DNA of 64,000 bases from Microbulbifer harenosus (GCF_005771435.1 NZ_VANI01000006.1:1-64000); one strand, 5' to 3'; counted from the first letter of the stretch, positions 1-8,824 are shown. Notes: a model not told the origin generated them from the letters alone. Numbers and translations: made by a program.

Positions 1-77
1 GGACCGGTAGTTCAGTTGGTTAGAATGCCGGCCTGTCACGCCGGAGGTCGCGGGTTCGAGTCCCGTCCGGTCCGCCA
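1..77 (+). tRNA. tRNA-Asp (GTC)
   Basis: Complete cloverleaf starting at the first base of the window. The 7-bp acceptor stem pairs GGACCGG with CCGGTCC, the anticodon loop reads CTGTCAC with anticodon GTC, the T arm contains GGTTCGAGTCC, and the 3' CCA is encoded. Its promoter lies outside the window, so it may be the last gene of a longer tRNA transcript. Confidence 0.97.
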
Positions 78-122
78 CATACAAAAAAGGCTCACACGAA
101 AGTGTGGGCCTTTTTTGTATGT
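77..122 (+). terminator. Rho-independent terminator after tRNA-Asp
   Basis: A long inverted repeat with a GAAA loop begins at the last base of the tRNA: a CACAC/GTGTG core flanked by GGC/GCC and then by A-rich and T-rich arms (ACATACAAAAAA with TTTTTTGTATGT). The T run on the plus strand terminates the tRNA transcript. The symmetric A run could also work on the other strand, where yigZ ends at 204. Confidence 0.85.
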
Positions 123-203
123 GCTTGCATCACTGGCCCAGACAGGAAAAATCAGAAGATCAAAGGTATTGCACTGGCCCACCAAAACGACACGAAACAT
201 GTG

Positions 204-836
204 TCATGTTTTTGACGGATGGCTACCGGGCTCCGCAAGCAACTCAAAACCTTCGGCCTGCAACTGCGCCTGCAGAGACGGCCAGCGGTCTTCCGGCAGC
301 ACCACATCGAGTTCAACGCGAGTGCCGTAACCGGCGTTACCGCAAGTCCCACCCAGCTGTGCCACCAGGAAACGCAGCCGAGATTCTCCGGCAAAATCAC
401 AGGCGATACGCAGATCCAGCAATGCGACATGCCGCTTCAGCTCCGCAGCCTGCAAGGCGGCCCCGACCGCACCGCGATAGGCGCGCATCAGGCCGCCCAC
501 GCCGAGCTTGGTACCGCCAAAATAGCGCGTAACGATAACACCCACATTGCCGATTTCCTGCTTTAGCAGCAGTTCCAGCATGGGCCGACCGGCACTGCCA
601 CCGGGCTCGCCGTCGTCGTCCGCCTGCATGATTTCCGGATTCGCGGGGTTGCCGACGACCAGGGCGGTGCAGTGATGGGAGGCATCGGGATAGCGGGCGC
701 GGATGATTTCCAGCTCGCGCAAAAAAGCCGCTTTATCGGTTACCGGCCCCAGCCAGCAGATAAAGCGGCTCTTTTTTTCTTCCGTCTCAGCGACAACGGG
801 CGAGCAGGGAATCTGATAACTCACCGGCAAACTCAT
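204..836 (-). CDS. yigZ: YigZ/IMPACT family protein
   Basis: About 210 residues beginning MSLPVSYQIP. The protein matches the YigZ/IMPACT family: an N-terminal UPF0029 domain with the motifs SRFICWLGPV, DASHHCTALVV and DDDGEPGGSAGRPML, then GNVGVIVTRYFGGTKLGVGGL, then a C-terminal DUF1949-type domain. YigZ has a ribosomal protein S5 domain 2-like fold and may bind nucleic acid or regulate translation; its exact role is unsettled. The reading frame is open further upstream, but that extension translates as junk from the opposite frame of ccmG, so I chose the ATG at 836. This start lies 50 bp inside the 3' end of ccmG, so the gene is probably cotranscribed with the ccm operon and occupies the place where ccmH is often found. 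Confidence 0.9.
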   Translation of the reverse strand: MSLPVSYQIPCSPVVAETEEKKSRFICWLGPVTDKAAFLRELEIIRARYPDASHHCTALVVGNPANPEIMQADDDGEPGGSAGRPMLELLLKQEIGNVGVIVTRYFGGTKLGVGGLMRAYRGAVGAALQAAELKRHVALLDLRIACDFAGESRLRFLVAQLGGTCGNAGYGTRVELDVVLPEDRWPSLQAQLQAEGFELLAEPGSHPSKT

Positions 837-1380
837 CCCAGGATTGCTGTTGCAGCTTTTCATACAATGGTTGCAGCTTGGTCTGCCACACGCGGTCGTC
901 CACGACACCCACATGTTTGCAGCGAATGGTGCCACCGGCGTCCACCAGGAAGGTTTCCGGTGCACCGAACACGCCGAGATCGAGCGCCAGGCGCCCTTCC
1001 ACATCCGAGACGGAAAACAGATAAGGATCGTGGAATTTTTCGAGCCACTGCAGCGCTGCGGTATTGTCGTCCTTGAGATTGATACCGACGATAGGCACGC
1101 CCTGTTCCGCCAGTTTGTTGAGGTACGGATGCTCCACCCGGCAGGAAATACACCAGGTGGCCCACACGTTCAGCAACAGGGGTTTATTGGGGAGATCGGC
1201 CTTCTTCAGCTCGCGCGCGCTTTCCACGTCCCGCAGCGCAAATTCAGGTACTGGCTTATTGACCAGTGCCGACGGCATGTCCTGTGGATTCAGCGAGAGA
1301 CCGCGCCAGAAAAGTAACGCCAGCGCAGCGAATATAATCAGTGGCAGAAAGAGTTTCAGCCTGGCCATCAGTTGTTTCAT
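787..1380 (-). CDS. ccmG: Cytochrome c maturation thioredoxin CcmG/DsbE
   Basis: Membrane-anchored periplasmic thiol-disulfide oxidoreductase that keeps apocytochrome c cysteines reduced for haem attachment. Starting at the ATG at 1380 the protein has 197 residues, an N-terminal membrane helix (about residues 8-25), and a thioredoxin fold with the active site WCISC (C77, C80) after NVWATW. The cis-Pro loop segment GVFGAPETFLVD is typical of DsbE/CcmG. A longer frame to 1464 would run into ccmF and lacks a signal-anchor start, so it was not used. It lies 46 bp after ccmF. The last 50 bp overlap the yigZ start, so the C-terminal tail (SDSLLARCR) is probably dispensable. Confidence 0.93.
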   Translation of the reverse strand: MKQLMARLKLFLPLIIFAALALLFWRGLSLNPQDMPSALVNKPVPEFALRDVESARELKKADLPNKPLLLNVWATWCISCRVEHPYLNKLAEQGVPIVGINLKDDNTAALQWLEKFHDPYLFSVSDVEGRLALDLGVFGAPETFLVDAGGTIRCKHVGVVDDRVWQTKLQPLYEKLQQQSWDEFAGELSDSLLARCR

Positions 1381-1426
1381 TCCTTCTTGTTCGGCCCGCG
1401 GAATAGCACACGGGCCAGGTTCCGGA

Positions 1427-3430
1427 TCAGGCGCCAGCCAGGGATCCGTCCTGAGCGGTGGCAACAGCGACTTTGCCTGCGCGCACTGCCTTTACCTTGC
1501 GATAGCGTTTGTCGGCCACAGCGATGGCGCCGCCGAGTGCCATGAATGCGGCACCCAGCCAGATCCATATCACGAACGCCTTGTACTGCAATCGCACCGC
1601 CCAGTCCCCGCCGGGGTTGTCCTTGTCCATGGGCTCACCCAGAGCCACGTAAAGATCGCGGAACAGCCCCGTGTCGATGGCGGCCTCAGTCATCACATTA
1701 CCACCAGACAGGTAGCTGCGCTTCTGCGGGTGCAACTCCGCCACCAGGCGGCCACGTTCGCGCACCAGGATCACCCCTTCGGAAGCGCGGTAGTTTGGTC
1801 CGCGCGCCTGGCGCACGCCCTCGAAGGTGAATTCATAGCCGGATACCGTCGCGCTCTGCCCGGGTGACATGCGCAGATCCTTTTCCACGCTGTACACCGT
1901 GGTAAGCGCTACGCCGAGTACAGAAACAGCGAGGCCAATGTGGCCCAGGTGCATGCCGTAATAGCTGGCGCGCTGGCGCTTGAGCCCCGCCCACAGTGAA
2001 TCGGCATTGCGGGATTTGGCGAGCACATCGGCCACACTCGCAGCAATCACCCACAATCCGGCGAAAATACCCAGCATCGCACCCCAGTGGAAATCGCCCG
2101 CAAGCAGAGTCAGAAGTGGCGCACCGATGGCGGCTACCAGCGCGGGCAACGCCCAGGCGCTCGCCAGCTTCCGCACCTGGCTATCTTTCCAGTTCGCATG
2201 AATACCGAGCCCCAGCAGCAGGCACAACACCAGCATCAGCGGCACAAAGAACATATTGAAAAACGGCGGGCCGACACTGATCTTGCCCCAGTTAAGCGCA
2301 TCCGCCAGCAGCGGGTACAAGGTACCGGTCAGCACCACCGCCATGATCAGGATCAGCAGGATGTTGTTGCCGAGAAGGAAAGTCTCCCGCGCACGCGCGG
2401 AAAACACACTGCCCGCGCTGACCGCCGGTGCGCGCACCGCAAACAGCAACAGTGATGCTCCCACGACGATGGCGAGGAACGCGAGAATGAATCCGCCGCG
2501 CAGCGGATCGGTGGCAAAAGCGTGTACCGAGGTCAGCACCCCCGAACGCACCAGAAAGGTACCCAGCAGGCTCAGGCTGAACGCGAAAATAGACAGCAGG
2601 ATGGTCCAACTGCGGAACAAGCCGCGCTTTTCCGTCACGGCGAGGGAATGCAGCAGTGCGGTACCCACCAGCCAGGGCATGAAGGAGGCGTTTTCCACCG
2701 GGTCCCAGAACCACCAGCCGCCCCAGCCCAGCTCGTAATAGGCCCACCAGCTGCCAAGCGCGATGCCCAGGGTCAGGAAGGACCAGGCCACTGCCGTCCA
2801 CGGACGCGCCCAACGGGCCCAGGCGCTATCGAGCCGCCCTTCCAGCAGCGCCGCGATCGCAAACGCAAAGGCCACAGAAAAACCCACATACCCCATATAC
2901 AGCAGCGGTGGATGAATGATCATGCCCGGGTCCTGCAACAACGGGTTCAGGTCGCTGCCATCATTGGGAGGGAAAGGCAGAATCCGGTCGAACGGGTTAG
3001 ACGTGAGCAGGATAAACAGGAAAAAACCAATCAACAGCATCCCGAGTACCGACAGCACCCGCGCCACCAGCACCGCGGGCAACTGGCGGCTAAACAGGGC
3101 CACCGCGGCAGTCCAACCAGCCAGCATCAGCAGCCACAACAGAATCGAGCCCTCGTGGCCGCCCCACACCGCTGTCACCTTGTAGATCATGGGCAGAATG
3201 CTGTTGGAGTTCTGCGCCACATAGGCCACGGAGAAGTCGCTGTTGACGAAAGCCACCGTCAGGCACACGAAGGACAGCGCGGTAAACCCGAGCACGCCCA
3301 GCGACAGCGGGCGCGCGGTGTCCATCCACAGCACCCGCCCGCTATAGGTTCCGAGCAGCGGTACCACCGCCAGGGCCAGCGACAACAGCAGGCCGACAAT
3401 CAGGGCAAAGTGACCGAGTTCCGGGCTCAT
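1427..3430 (-). CDS. ccmF: Haem lyase subunit CcmF
   Basis: Large polytopic inner-membrane protein of about 667 residues that, with CcmH/I, transfers haem from CcmE to apocytochrome c. The tryptophan-rich WWD-type motif is visible in the segment LGWGGWWFWDPVENASFMPW, preceded by GSWWAYYEL, with many hydrophobic helices and conserved histidines (MIIHPPLLYMGYVG). I start at the ATG at 3430 (MSPELGHFAL), which overlaps the ccmE stop codon as ATGA, indicating translational coupling. Length and motifs are normal for the family. Confidence 0.97.
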   Translation of the reverse strand: MSPELGHFALIVGLLLSLALAVVPLLGTYSGRVLWMDTARPLSLGVLGFTALSFVCLTVAFVNSDFSVAYVAQNSNSILPMIYKVTAVWGGHEGSILLWLLMLAGWTAAVALFSRQLPAVLVARVLSVLGMLLIGFFLFILLTSNPFDRILPFPPNDGSDLNPLLQDPGMIIHPPLLYMGYVGFSVAFAFAIAALLEGRLDSAWARWARPWTAVAWSFLTLGIALGSWWAYYELGWGGWWFWDPVENASFMPWLVGTALLHSLAVTEKRGLFRSWTILLSIFAFSLSLLGTFLVRSGVLTSVHAFATDPLRGGFILAFLAIVVGASLLLFAVRAPAVSAGSVFSARARETFLLGNNILLILIMAVVLTGTLYPLLADALNWGKISVGPPFFNMFFVPLMLVLCLLLGLGIHANWKDSQVRKLASAWALPALVAAIGAPLLTLLAGDFHWGAMLGIFAGLWVIAASVADVLAKSRNADSLWAGLKRQRASYYGMHLGHIGLAVSVLGVALTTVYSVEKDLRMSPGQSATVSGYEFTFEGVRQARGPNYRASEGVILVRERGRLVAELHPQKRSYLSGGNVMTEAAIDTGLFRDLYVALGEPMDKDNPGGDWAVRLQYKAFVIWIWLGAAFMALGGAIAVADKRYRKVKAVRAGKVAVATAQDGSLAGA

Positions 3431-3876
3431 ATCTTGGGGTCTCCGTGGCAACTGGCCCCGCCACTCATGGACTCTGCCACTTCCGGCGGCGTGTAGGATT
3501 CATCGTGCTTGGCCAGTACCTGGTCGGCACGCACAAATCCGCCCTCCTGCAACTTGCCGGTCACCACCGCCGCTTCGCCCTCTGCAAAGAGATCGGGGAG
3601 AATCTTGTCGAACACCACTTCCAGCTCGGCTTCACCATCGGTAAGCGCAAAGCGCACATCCAGAGAACTGCCATCGCGGACAATACTGCCAGGCACCACG
3701 CAACCGCCGGCGCGGATACGTTTGTCGAAGGGTACTTCGCCGGCGGCGAAGGCCTTGGGCGCATAAAAGTAATCCATATTGGAGCGCATGGCATAGGTCA
3801 CGAACCCTACCGCAGCGGAGGAAAGCGCTACCAGGAGGACCACCAGGATCAGGCGTTGTTTACGGGCTGGATGCAT
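3427..3876 (-). CDS. ccmE: Haem chaperone CcmE
   Basis: Periplasmic haem chaperone of 149 residues with one N-terminal membrane anchor (about residues 8-28) and an OB-fold domain. The covalent haem-binding histidine is in LAKHDESYTPPEV: H124 with Y128, the HxxxY motif. Residue 59 is cysteine in RAGGCVVPGS, where many homologues have methionine. This is outside the haem site and is probably a neutral variant. The stop overlaps the ccmF start by four bases, and ccmD lies 53 bp upstream. Confidence 0.96.
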   Translation of the reverse strand: MHPARKQRLILVVLLVALSSAAVGFVTYAMRSNMDYFYAPKAFAAGEVPFDKRIRAGGCVVPGSIVRDGSSLDVRFALTDGEAELEVVFDKILPDLFAEGEAAVVTGKLQEGGFVRADQVLAKHDESYTPPEVAESMSGGASCHGDPKI

Positions 3877-3929
3877 GGTTGTTGTGTTCTCAAAAATAGA
3901 AATTCGGTGCCGGGCGAGATACGGATCAT

Positions 3930-4160
3930 TCAGTCGGCGGCAGCAGTCTCAGATGCCGCACGGGCAATCTCTGAGCGGCGGCGCGCTTGTTCCTGACGCA
4001 GCTGGCGCCGGAAGGCTTCGCGCATCTGTCGCTGTCGCAGTACCGGTACCAGTACCAGCGCCGCCATGACTGCGATCGTCACTCCGTAGGAGAACCACAC
4101 GTAGGGGCCGTGGCCGTTCATAGCCAGAAAGCTGGCGAAATTTTCAAACTGGAATTGCAT
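3930..4160 (-). CDS. ccmD: Haem exporter protein CcmD
   Basis: Small 76-residue membrane protein with the usual CcmD plan: an N-terminal periplasmic segment (FASFLAMNGHGPYVWFSYG), one transmembrane helix (VTIAVMAALVLVPVL) and a basic, charged cytoplasmic tail (RQRQMREAFRRQLRQEQARRR). CcmD helps release holo-CcmE from the CcmABC complex. Its position between ccmC and ccmE is canonical. The tail is somewhat longer than in E. coli and ends in an Ala-rich stretch. Confidence 0.92.
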   Translation of the reverse strand: MQFQFENFASFLAMNGHGPYVWFSYGVTIAVMAALVLVPVLRQRQMREAFRRQLRQEQARRRSEIARAASETAAAD

Positions 4161-4179
4161 GGCTGTCTTTTCCTTCCGC

Positions 4180-4944
4180 TCAGGCCTTCGCCGCCGGTGC
4201 GGACTGCCCCAACAATTCGCGGACCCACTGGGTGCGCCACTCGCGCTGTAGAATCAGGCCTCGGGTATGCAGGATCAGCACCCAGGCGTAAAACAGATAA
4301 AAGCCGGCAATCATGGTGATCAGCGGATAGAACATGCTGGGATCGATGGTACTGGCCTGAGTCAGCTTGAGGGTGGCCGGCTGGTGCAGAGTGAACCACC
4401 AGTCCACCGACTTGTAGATAATGGGAATATTGACCGTGCCGACCAGAGCCAGCAATGCGCTGGCCTTATCGCCGGACAGCTCACGGCTGAAGGCACCAGA
4501 CAGCGCCATCACGCCGAGATAGAGGAACAACAGGATCAGCATGGACGTAATACGGGCATCCCACACCCAGTAGGTGCCCCAAGTGGGTTTGCCCCACACC
4601 GCGCCGGTCAGCAACGCGACAAACGTCAGTACCGCACCGATCGGAGCCGCCGCGCGCATCACCACAAAGGAGAGCTTCATTTTCCAGATCAGGCCGATGG
4701 CCCCGCAGATGGCCATGATGTAGTAACCGGCAAGCGCCAGAAATGCCGCCGGCACATGGATATAAATGATGCGGTAGCTATTGCCCTGCTTGGCATCCTG
4801 AGGCGCAAATCCGAGACCCCAGGTACAGCCTACCGCGAGCAGCAACAGAGCTGCCGCACCAAGCCACGGCAGCCAGGCGCTGGTTTTCTGATAAAACCAG
4901 CGCGGTGATCCCAATCTGTGAAACCATTGCCAGGACAATTTCAT
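4180..4944 (-). CDS. ccmC: Haem handling permease CcmC
   Basis: Inner-membrane protein of about 254 residues with six predicted helices and the CcmC WWD-type segment GKPTWGTYWVWDARITSML, which presents haem to CcmE. Conserved periplasmic histidines are seen in YIHVPAAFLALAGY and FTLHQPATL. The chosen ATG at 4944 (MKLSWQWFHRLGSP) is preceded by GGAG about 12 bases upstream; an in-frame GTG at 4962 would add six residues. It is followed 19 bp later by ccmD. Confidence 0.95.
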   Translation of the reverse strand: MKLSWQWFHRLGSPRWFYQKTSAWLPWLGAAALLLLAVGCTWGLGFAPQDAKQGNSYRIIYIHVPAAFLALAGYYIMAICGAIGLIWKMKLSFVVMRAAAPIGAVLTFVALLTGAVWGKPTWGTYWVWDARITSMLILLFLYLGVMALSGAFSRELSGDKASALLALVGTVNIPIIYKSVDWWFTLHQPATLKLTQASTIDPSMFYPLITMIAGFYLFYAWVLILHTRGLILQREWRTQWVRELLGQSAPAAKA

Positions 4945-5016
4945 GTTCGCCCATTTCTCCACGCCCGTATCTCGCCCAGATGGCGCTCCGCAGTCGCCAT
5001 ATGGTGCGGAAACGGG

Positions 5017-5760
5017 TCAGTTTTCCAAGCTGATGCGGATGGCTCCCGCCGCAGCCAGCGGCGCGAGTGCCGCGGCGGCGGCGAGAATCGCACCGAGAAT
5101 CGCCAGTTGCGGGCCGTAACCGTACCCATCCAACGCCGCCTGCACCGTTCCGGTGCCGAAGATTAACACGGGCACATACAGCGGCATAATGATCAGTGCC
5201 AGCAACAGGCCCGGCCGTCGCAGGGCAACCGTCAAAGCCGCACCGACAGCCCCGATCAGGCTCAGGCTCGCGGTACCCAGAACCAGTGACAACAGCAGCG
5301 GCCAGTATCCCGCCTGCCCCAGGTTCAACATCATTCCCAACAGCGGCGACAGCACGGCCAATGGCACGCCGGTCACCAGCCAGTGCACCAGCACCTTTGC
5401 CAGTACCGGGAAATACAGCGGTTGCGACTGCAGCGCCAGCTGCTCGAGTGAACCATCTTCATAATCGCTGCGAAACAGGGATTCCTGGGACAACAACGTG
5501 GACAACAGGGCCATCACCCAGATCAGCCCCGCCGCCATGCGCGACAACATCTCCGGCTCCGGCCCGATACCAATGGGCATCAGCGCCAGAACCGTGACAA
5601 AGAACAGCAGTGGATTGACGATATCCGAGCGGCGTCGCACCGCCAGCGTCAGCTCGGTGCGAAACAGGGTAAAAAAGCCTGGCGCAGCAGCGGGAACGGC
5701 GGGCCTCAACACCGGCTCAGCTATCCTCTTGCGGCCGTCGCCCACAGATTCAGACTGCAC
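5017..5760 (-). CDS. ccmB: Haem exporter permease CcmB
   Basis: Polytopic permease of 247 residues that forms the CcmAB ATPase complex needed to release holo-CcmE. Family hallmarks are FRTELTLAVRRRSDIVNPLLFFV near residue 32 and LLSQESLFRSDYEDGSLEQLAL near 88, with six hydrophobic helices. The gene starts at a GTG at 5760 with GAGGAG upstream. That start lies within the last codons of ccmA (11-bp overlap), so translation is coupled. The N-terminus is about 25 residues longer than in E. coli CcmB and rich in Ala and Pro. Confidence 0.94.
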   Translation of the reverse strand: MQSESVGDGRKRIAEPVLRPAVPAAAPGFFTLFRTELTLAVRRRSDIVNPLLFFVTVLALMPIGIGPEPEMLSRMAAGLIWVMALLSTLLSQESLFRSDYEDGSLEQLALQSQPLYFPVLAKVLVHWLVTGVPLAVLSPLLGMMLNLGQAGYWPLLLSLVLGTASLSLIGAVGAALTVALRRPGLLLALIIMPLYVPVLIFGTGTVQAALDGYGYGPQLAILGAILAAAAALAPLAAAGAIRISLEN

Positions 5761-6448
5761 GGTGCAACTCCTCCTCTACCGCCATCCGCGGTGAAAAGTC
5801 CGCGAGATTGACCCGTTGCAGCGGCGCAATATTGACTGGCTGGTGAGAAGTGAGAAGTACGCTCCCCCCACGCCGCAGATGACAGTTCATCTGCGTCTCA
5901 AGGCCCGCCACGCCGGTCACATCAAGGGCGGCGAGGGGCTCATCCAGTATCCACAGAGGGGGGGAATCAGGCAGATACAGGCGCGCCAGCGCCACCCGGC
6001 GGTTTTGCCCGGCCGAAAGCTGCTGGCACAGCACATCTTCAAAACCGTAGAGCCCGACCAGTTCCAGCGCGCGCATCGCGTCATCTTGCCCCGCGCCATA
6101 CCAGGCGAGATTTTCCAGAGGCGTGAGGCCGCGCCGGACACCGGCATAATGGCCGATGTACAACAGCGATGCGCGCATCGCCGCGAGCCCTCGGGGAAAG
6201 GCCAGGCCCTGCCACGCAATGGTACCAGTGAAGTCGGAGGCACTGCCGATCAGAGTGCGGATCAGGGTGCTTTTACCGGCACCGTTCGCCCCCTCTACCT
6301 GCACCGCAGCGCCTGGCGCCAGGGTGAACTCGAGCCCCTCAAACAACAGGCGCCCGTCACGCTCGCAGGCCAGCCCGCTTACAGCGAGGGACTGTTCGCG
6401 CACACTCTGGGCATCAGGTACCGGGCTTTTGGAGAGTTCAGACGCCAT
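5750..6448 (-). CDS. ccmA: Cytochrome c biogenesis ATPase CcmA
   Basis: ABC ATPase of 232 residues. Walker A is GANGAGKST (residues 53-61), the signature is LSAGQNRRVALARL, Walker B with the catalytic Glu is LWILDEPLAALD, and the H-loop is LLTSHQP. CcmA partners with CcmB; ATP hydrolysis drives release of haem-loaded CcmE from CcmC/D. This is the first gene of the operon. The 33-bp gap to the upstream regulator gene, also on the minus strand, leaves little room for a promoter, so transcription may start within or before that gene. Confidence 0.95.
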   Translation of the reverse strand: MASELSKSPVPDAQSVREQSLAVSGLACERDGRLLFEGLEFTLAPGAAVQVEGANGAGKSTLIRTLIGSASDFTGTIAWQGLAFPRGLAAMRASLLYIGHYAGVRRGLTPLENLAWYGAGQDDAMRALELVGLYGFEDVLCQQLSAGQNRRVALARLYLPDSPPLWILDEPLAALDVTGVAGLETQMNCHLRRGGSVLLTSHQPVNIAPLQRVNLADFSPRMAVEEELHRAV

Positions 6449-6481
6449 TGCGCACCGCAGTTGATGAAAAACTGAGCGCGA

Positions 6482-8251
6482 TTATACCGGCACCGAGAGA
6501 TTTTGTACGACATTCGGCTGCGATCCACCGGATTCTGCCGGGTCAGGCCCCCAGCGAATGACCGCTTCTACCCGGCTACTGCCCGGAGCCAGCTGTACCT
6601 CGCTGCAGACCGTCTGCAGCAGCGCAAGACCGCGACCGGCGTAGACGCCTTTGGGTTCTCGAATTTCCGGGAAGCCGGCACCGCTGTCTTCCACCACCAG
6701 CTTCAGCTCTCCACCGTCCTCCCCTTCGCGGCAACTGAGCGAGATACGGACCCAACCGGTATCCAGTCGGCTGCGACGCTCTGCAAGCAGGTCGTAATAG
6801 CGGATAAAACCGTCGTCGGTGGACTTGATGGATGAATCCAGCTCCAACACGCCGTGTTCCAGCGCATTGCGGAAGAGTTCCCCCAGTGCGATAGCAAGAT
6901 CCTCCTGAAACCGGGCGGCACCCGGCATCTGCGCCAGCACACTGAGGAGGTGCGGCAGCGGATCGGCGGTGCGCAACTCATGCTGCGACAGCAGAAACTG
7001 AATGGACCAGTTACCCATGCGCCCTCCCCTGCGCTCACCGCCGGAATCCGCCGCCGGGCAGGCTCCGTGGAAAAGTGAAGAGTGGGTCAGATCCAGCTCC
7101 ACCAGTGAAAGATCGTCGTGCTGCTCGGCGGCGTGGGCATTGACGGCCTGCAGGATCTGATCAAATGCCTGCGTGCCGTCGCGGTCGGCTCGCAGCAACT
7201 CCAGCAGGCGGCATTCACCAAAATGCTCGCCCTTGGTGTTGCGGGCTTCATGGATACCATCACTCCATAGATAGAGACGGTCCCCAGGCAGCAGCCGCAG
7301 ATTGACAATGGCACTGTCGATCTGGTCGGACGCCAACACGCCAAATGGCAGGTGGCGCGACTCCAACAGGTGCAACTCGCCACTGGTGCGCTTGAGGCAC
7401 GGGCTCGGCATACCGGCATTGAGAAGCCGCAAGTGGTTGCGCCGGGGGTCAAGCTCCAGCATGACCAGACAGCAGAACATTTGCCGCGGCAGGATATCGT
7501 AGAGCTTGCGATTAATCTCCCGCAGCACCCGCCCCATGGAGAAGCCCCGCGGCATCATGGAGTAGAAAATGGACGTCAATGGGACCGCCCCTACCGCCGC
7601 CGCCAGACCGTGGCCGGCGAAATCCCCCAGCATCAATACCAGTTTGCCATCCGGAGTGTGGGTGGCGGCCAGTAGATCCCCATTAAGTACCGCCCGCGGC
7701 GACAGCTGGTAGCGAATAGCCGGCGTGTCATCCAGGCAGCTTTCGTTGCCGAGGTTGGAAAAGATCTCACGCGCGTTGGCCTGTTCCTGCAGAAAATCCG
7801 CATGATGACGCCGCAGCCGGTCGCGCTGGGCCATCAATGAGCGACTGAATTCGCAGAAGCGGCGGATGGAGCCTAACTTGAGCTGCACCAGCGACGAACT
7901 GTAGGGCTTGGTGAGAATGTCATCGCAGTCAGTGGGTGGCGGCGGTTCTGCCGCGCGGGAAAGATCCTGCACAAACAGAATCGGAACCGGTTCGATCCCA
8001 CCGCTGTGACGCAGATGCCGAATCTCACAGCTGGACACTTCCTCTGCCGAGGTGGGACCAAAGATAATCAGGTTTGGCGGGAACTCGGCATAAGCCTCCA
8101 GCGCCATATCCGCGGTTTTTACCGAGTGAATGGAGGCGGGCAGCATACAACCTGTGGAGCTGGCGTATTCCCAGTGGAGGATCAGCTCGCGGAGTTCAGC
8201 GGTTTCACCGGCGTCTCGTTCTACTATCAGTATCCGGAAGACTGGCATCAT
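6482..8251 (-). CDS. HsbR-like response regulator: receiver + SpoIIE phosphatase + HATPase
   Basis: Three-domain regulator of 589 residues. Residues about 5-120 form a receiver-like domain (FRILIVERD at the start, DDILTKPYS at the end). Residues about 185-385 form a SpoIIE/PP2C phosphatase domain, with the metal-site motif LGDFAGHGLAAAVG and a later LYLWSDGIHEARN. Residues about 420-575 form an RsbW-type GHKL kinase domain with N-box ELFRNALEHG, G1 EDSGAGF and G2 GRGLALL. This architecture matches Pseudomonas HsbR, which phosphorylates and dephosphorylates the STAS protein HsbA. The receiver lacks the phospho-accepting Asp: the beta-3 end reads LIIFGPTS with Gly65 at that position, so classical phosphotransfer is unlikely. 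The STAS gene lies 13 bp upstream in the same operon. No strong ribosome binding site precedes the start, suggesting coupling to that gene. Confidence 0.85.
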   Translation of the reverse strand: MMPVFRILIVERDAGETAELRELILHWEYASSTGCMLPASIHSVKTADMALEAYAEFPPNLIIFGPTSAEEVSSCEIRHLRHSGGIEPVPILFVQDLSRAAEPPPPTDCDDILTKPYSSSLVQLKLGSIRRFCEFSRSLMAQRDRLRRHHADFLQEQANAREIFSNLGNESCLDDTPAIRYQLSPRAVLNGDLLAATHTPDGKLVLMLGDFAGHGLAAAVGAVPLTSIFYSMMPRGFSMGRVLREINRKLYDILPRQMFCCLVMLELDPRRNHLRLLNAGMPSPCLKRTSGELHLLESRHLPFGVLASDQIDSAIVNLRLLPGDRLYLWSDGIHEARNTKGEHFGECRLLELLRADRDGTQAFDQILQAVNAHAAEQHDDLSLVELDLTHSSLFHGACPAADSGGERRGGRMGNWSIQFLLSQHELRTADPLPHLLSVLAQMPGAARFQEDLAIALGELFRNALEHGVLELDSSIKSTDDGFIRYYDLLAERRSRLDTGWVRISLSCREGEDGGELKLVVEDSGAGFPEIREPKGVYAGRGLALLQTVCSEVQLAPGSSRVEAVIRWGPDPAESGGSQPNVVQNLSVPV

Positions 8252-8264
8252 TGGGAGAGAGTTT

Positions 8265-8609
8265 TCAGCGTATGCTGAAAATCCGGTCGAAGTTGGACAC
8301 GGAGAGAATATGGGAAACGTGCGCGTTGGCGTTCATCAATTCCACCCCGGGTTGAAATCCGTCGCGTCCCACCTCGACACAATAGTCTCTCAGCAAGAGC
8401 AGCATGCCGAGGGCCGCGCTGTCGAGGTGGTCGGTCGCGGACAGATCCACCAGGAACATCCGGGGTGGAGGCGCCACATTGCGGTAGGCGCGCTGGAATT
8501 CCCGGTGCATATTGAAATCGAAATTGCCGGCTACGCGGATAATCACCGCGTCACCAGCCTCGGAAATCTCAGAAGTCACCCGGCTTTCAAACCTGTCGGA
8601 AACCACCAT
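8265..8609 (-). CDS. STAS-domain anti-sigma factor antagonist (HsbA-like)
   Basis: A 114-residue single STAS domain. The beta strand IIRVAGNFDF is followed by the phosphorylation loop DLSATDHLDSAALGMLLLL; Ser64 in DSAALG is the predicted phosphosite, as in SpoIIAA and HsbA. It is cotranscribed with the downstream phosphatase/kinase, its most likely partner. In Pseudomonas the equivalent pair switches between FlgM and a diguanylate cyclase to choose motility or biofilm; whether the same targets exist here cannot be seen in this window. Confidence 0.88.
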   Translation of the reverse strand: MVVSDRFESRVTSEISEAGDAVIIRVAGNFDFNMHREFQRAYRNVAPPPRMFLVDLSATDHLDSAALGMLLLLRDYCVEVGRDGFQPGVELMNANAHVSHILSVSNFDRIFSIR

Positions 8610-8737
8610 CTGAAGGTCCCTTTATCCTTCTCTACCCTGACCATTACGGCCAATATACACCCCACCGGCGGGCATGGAAACTGGCCTGTCCATGCGTCTT
8701 ACCAAAGCATGACGGCAAGCCGCAATAGCAGGCCTAC

Positions 8738-8768
8738 CAAAACAGAAAAGGGTGCCGGTGGCACCCTT
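8738..8768 (-). terminator. Terminator for the small PA3496-like gene
   Basis: A 9-bp stem AAGGGTGCC/GGCACCCTT with a 3-base loop lies at 8748-8768. Read on the minus strand it is followed by TTTTCTGTTTT. It sits just after the 8825-8998 gene and before the STAS operon, separating the two transcripts. Confidence 0.75.
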
Positions 8769-8824
8769 ATCGTATCCCGGAGCGGGTCCAGGTTATGGAA
8801 TCGCCGAATATCCCGGCCCCAGGC

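Noticed and set aside
2522..3496. 324-codon frame opposite ccmF
   Set aside because: Gln/His/Arg-rich antisense shadow of a well-recognised membrane protein gene.
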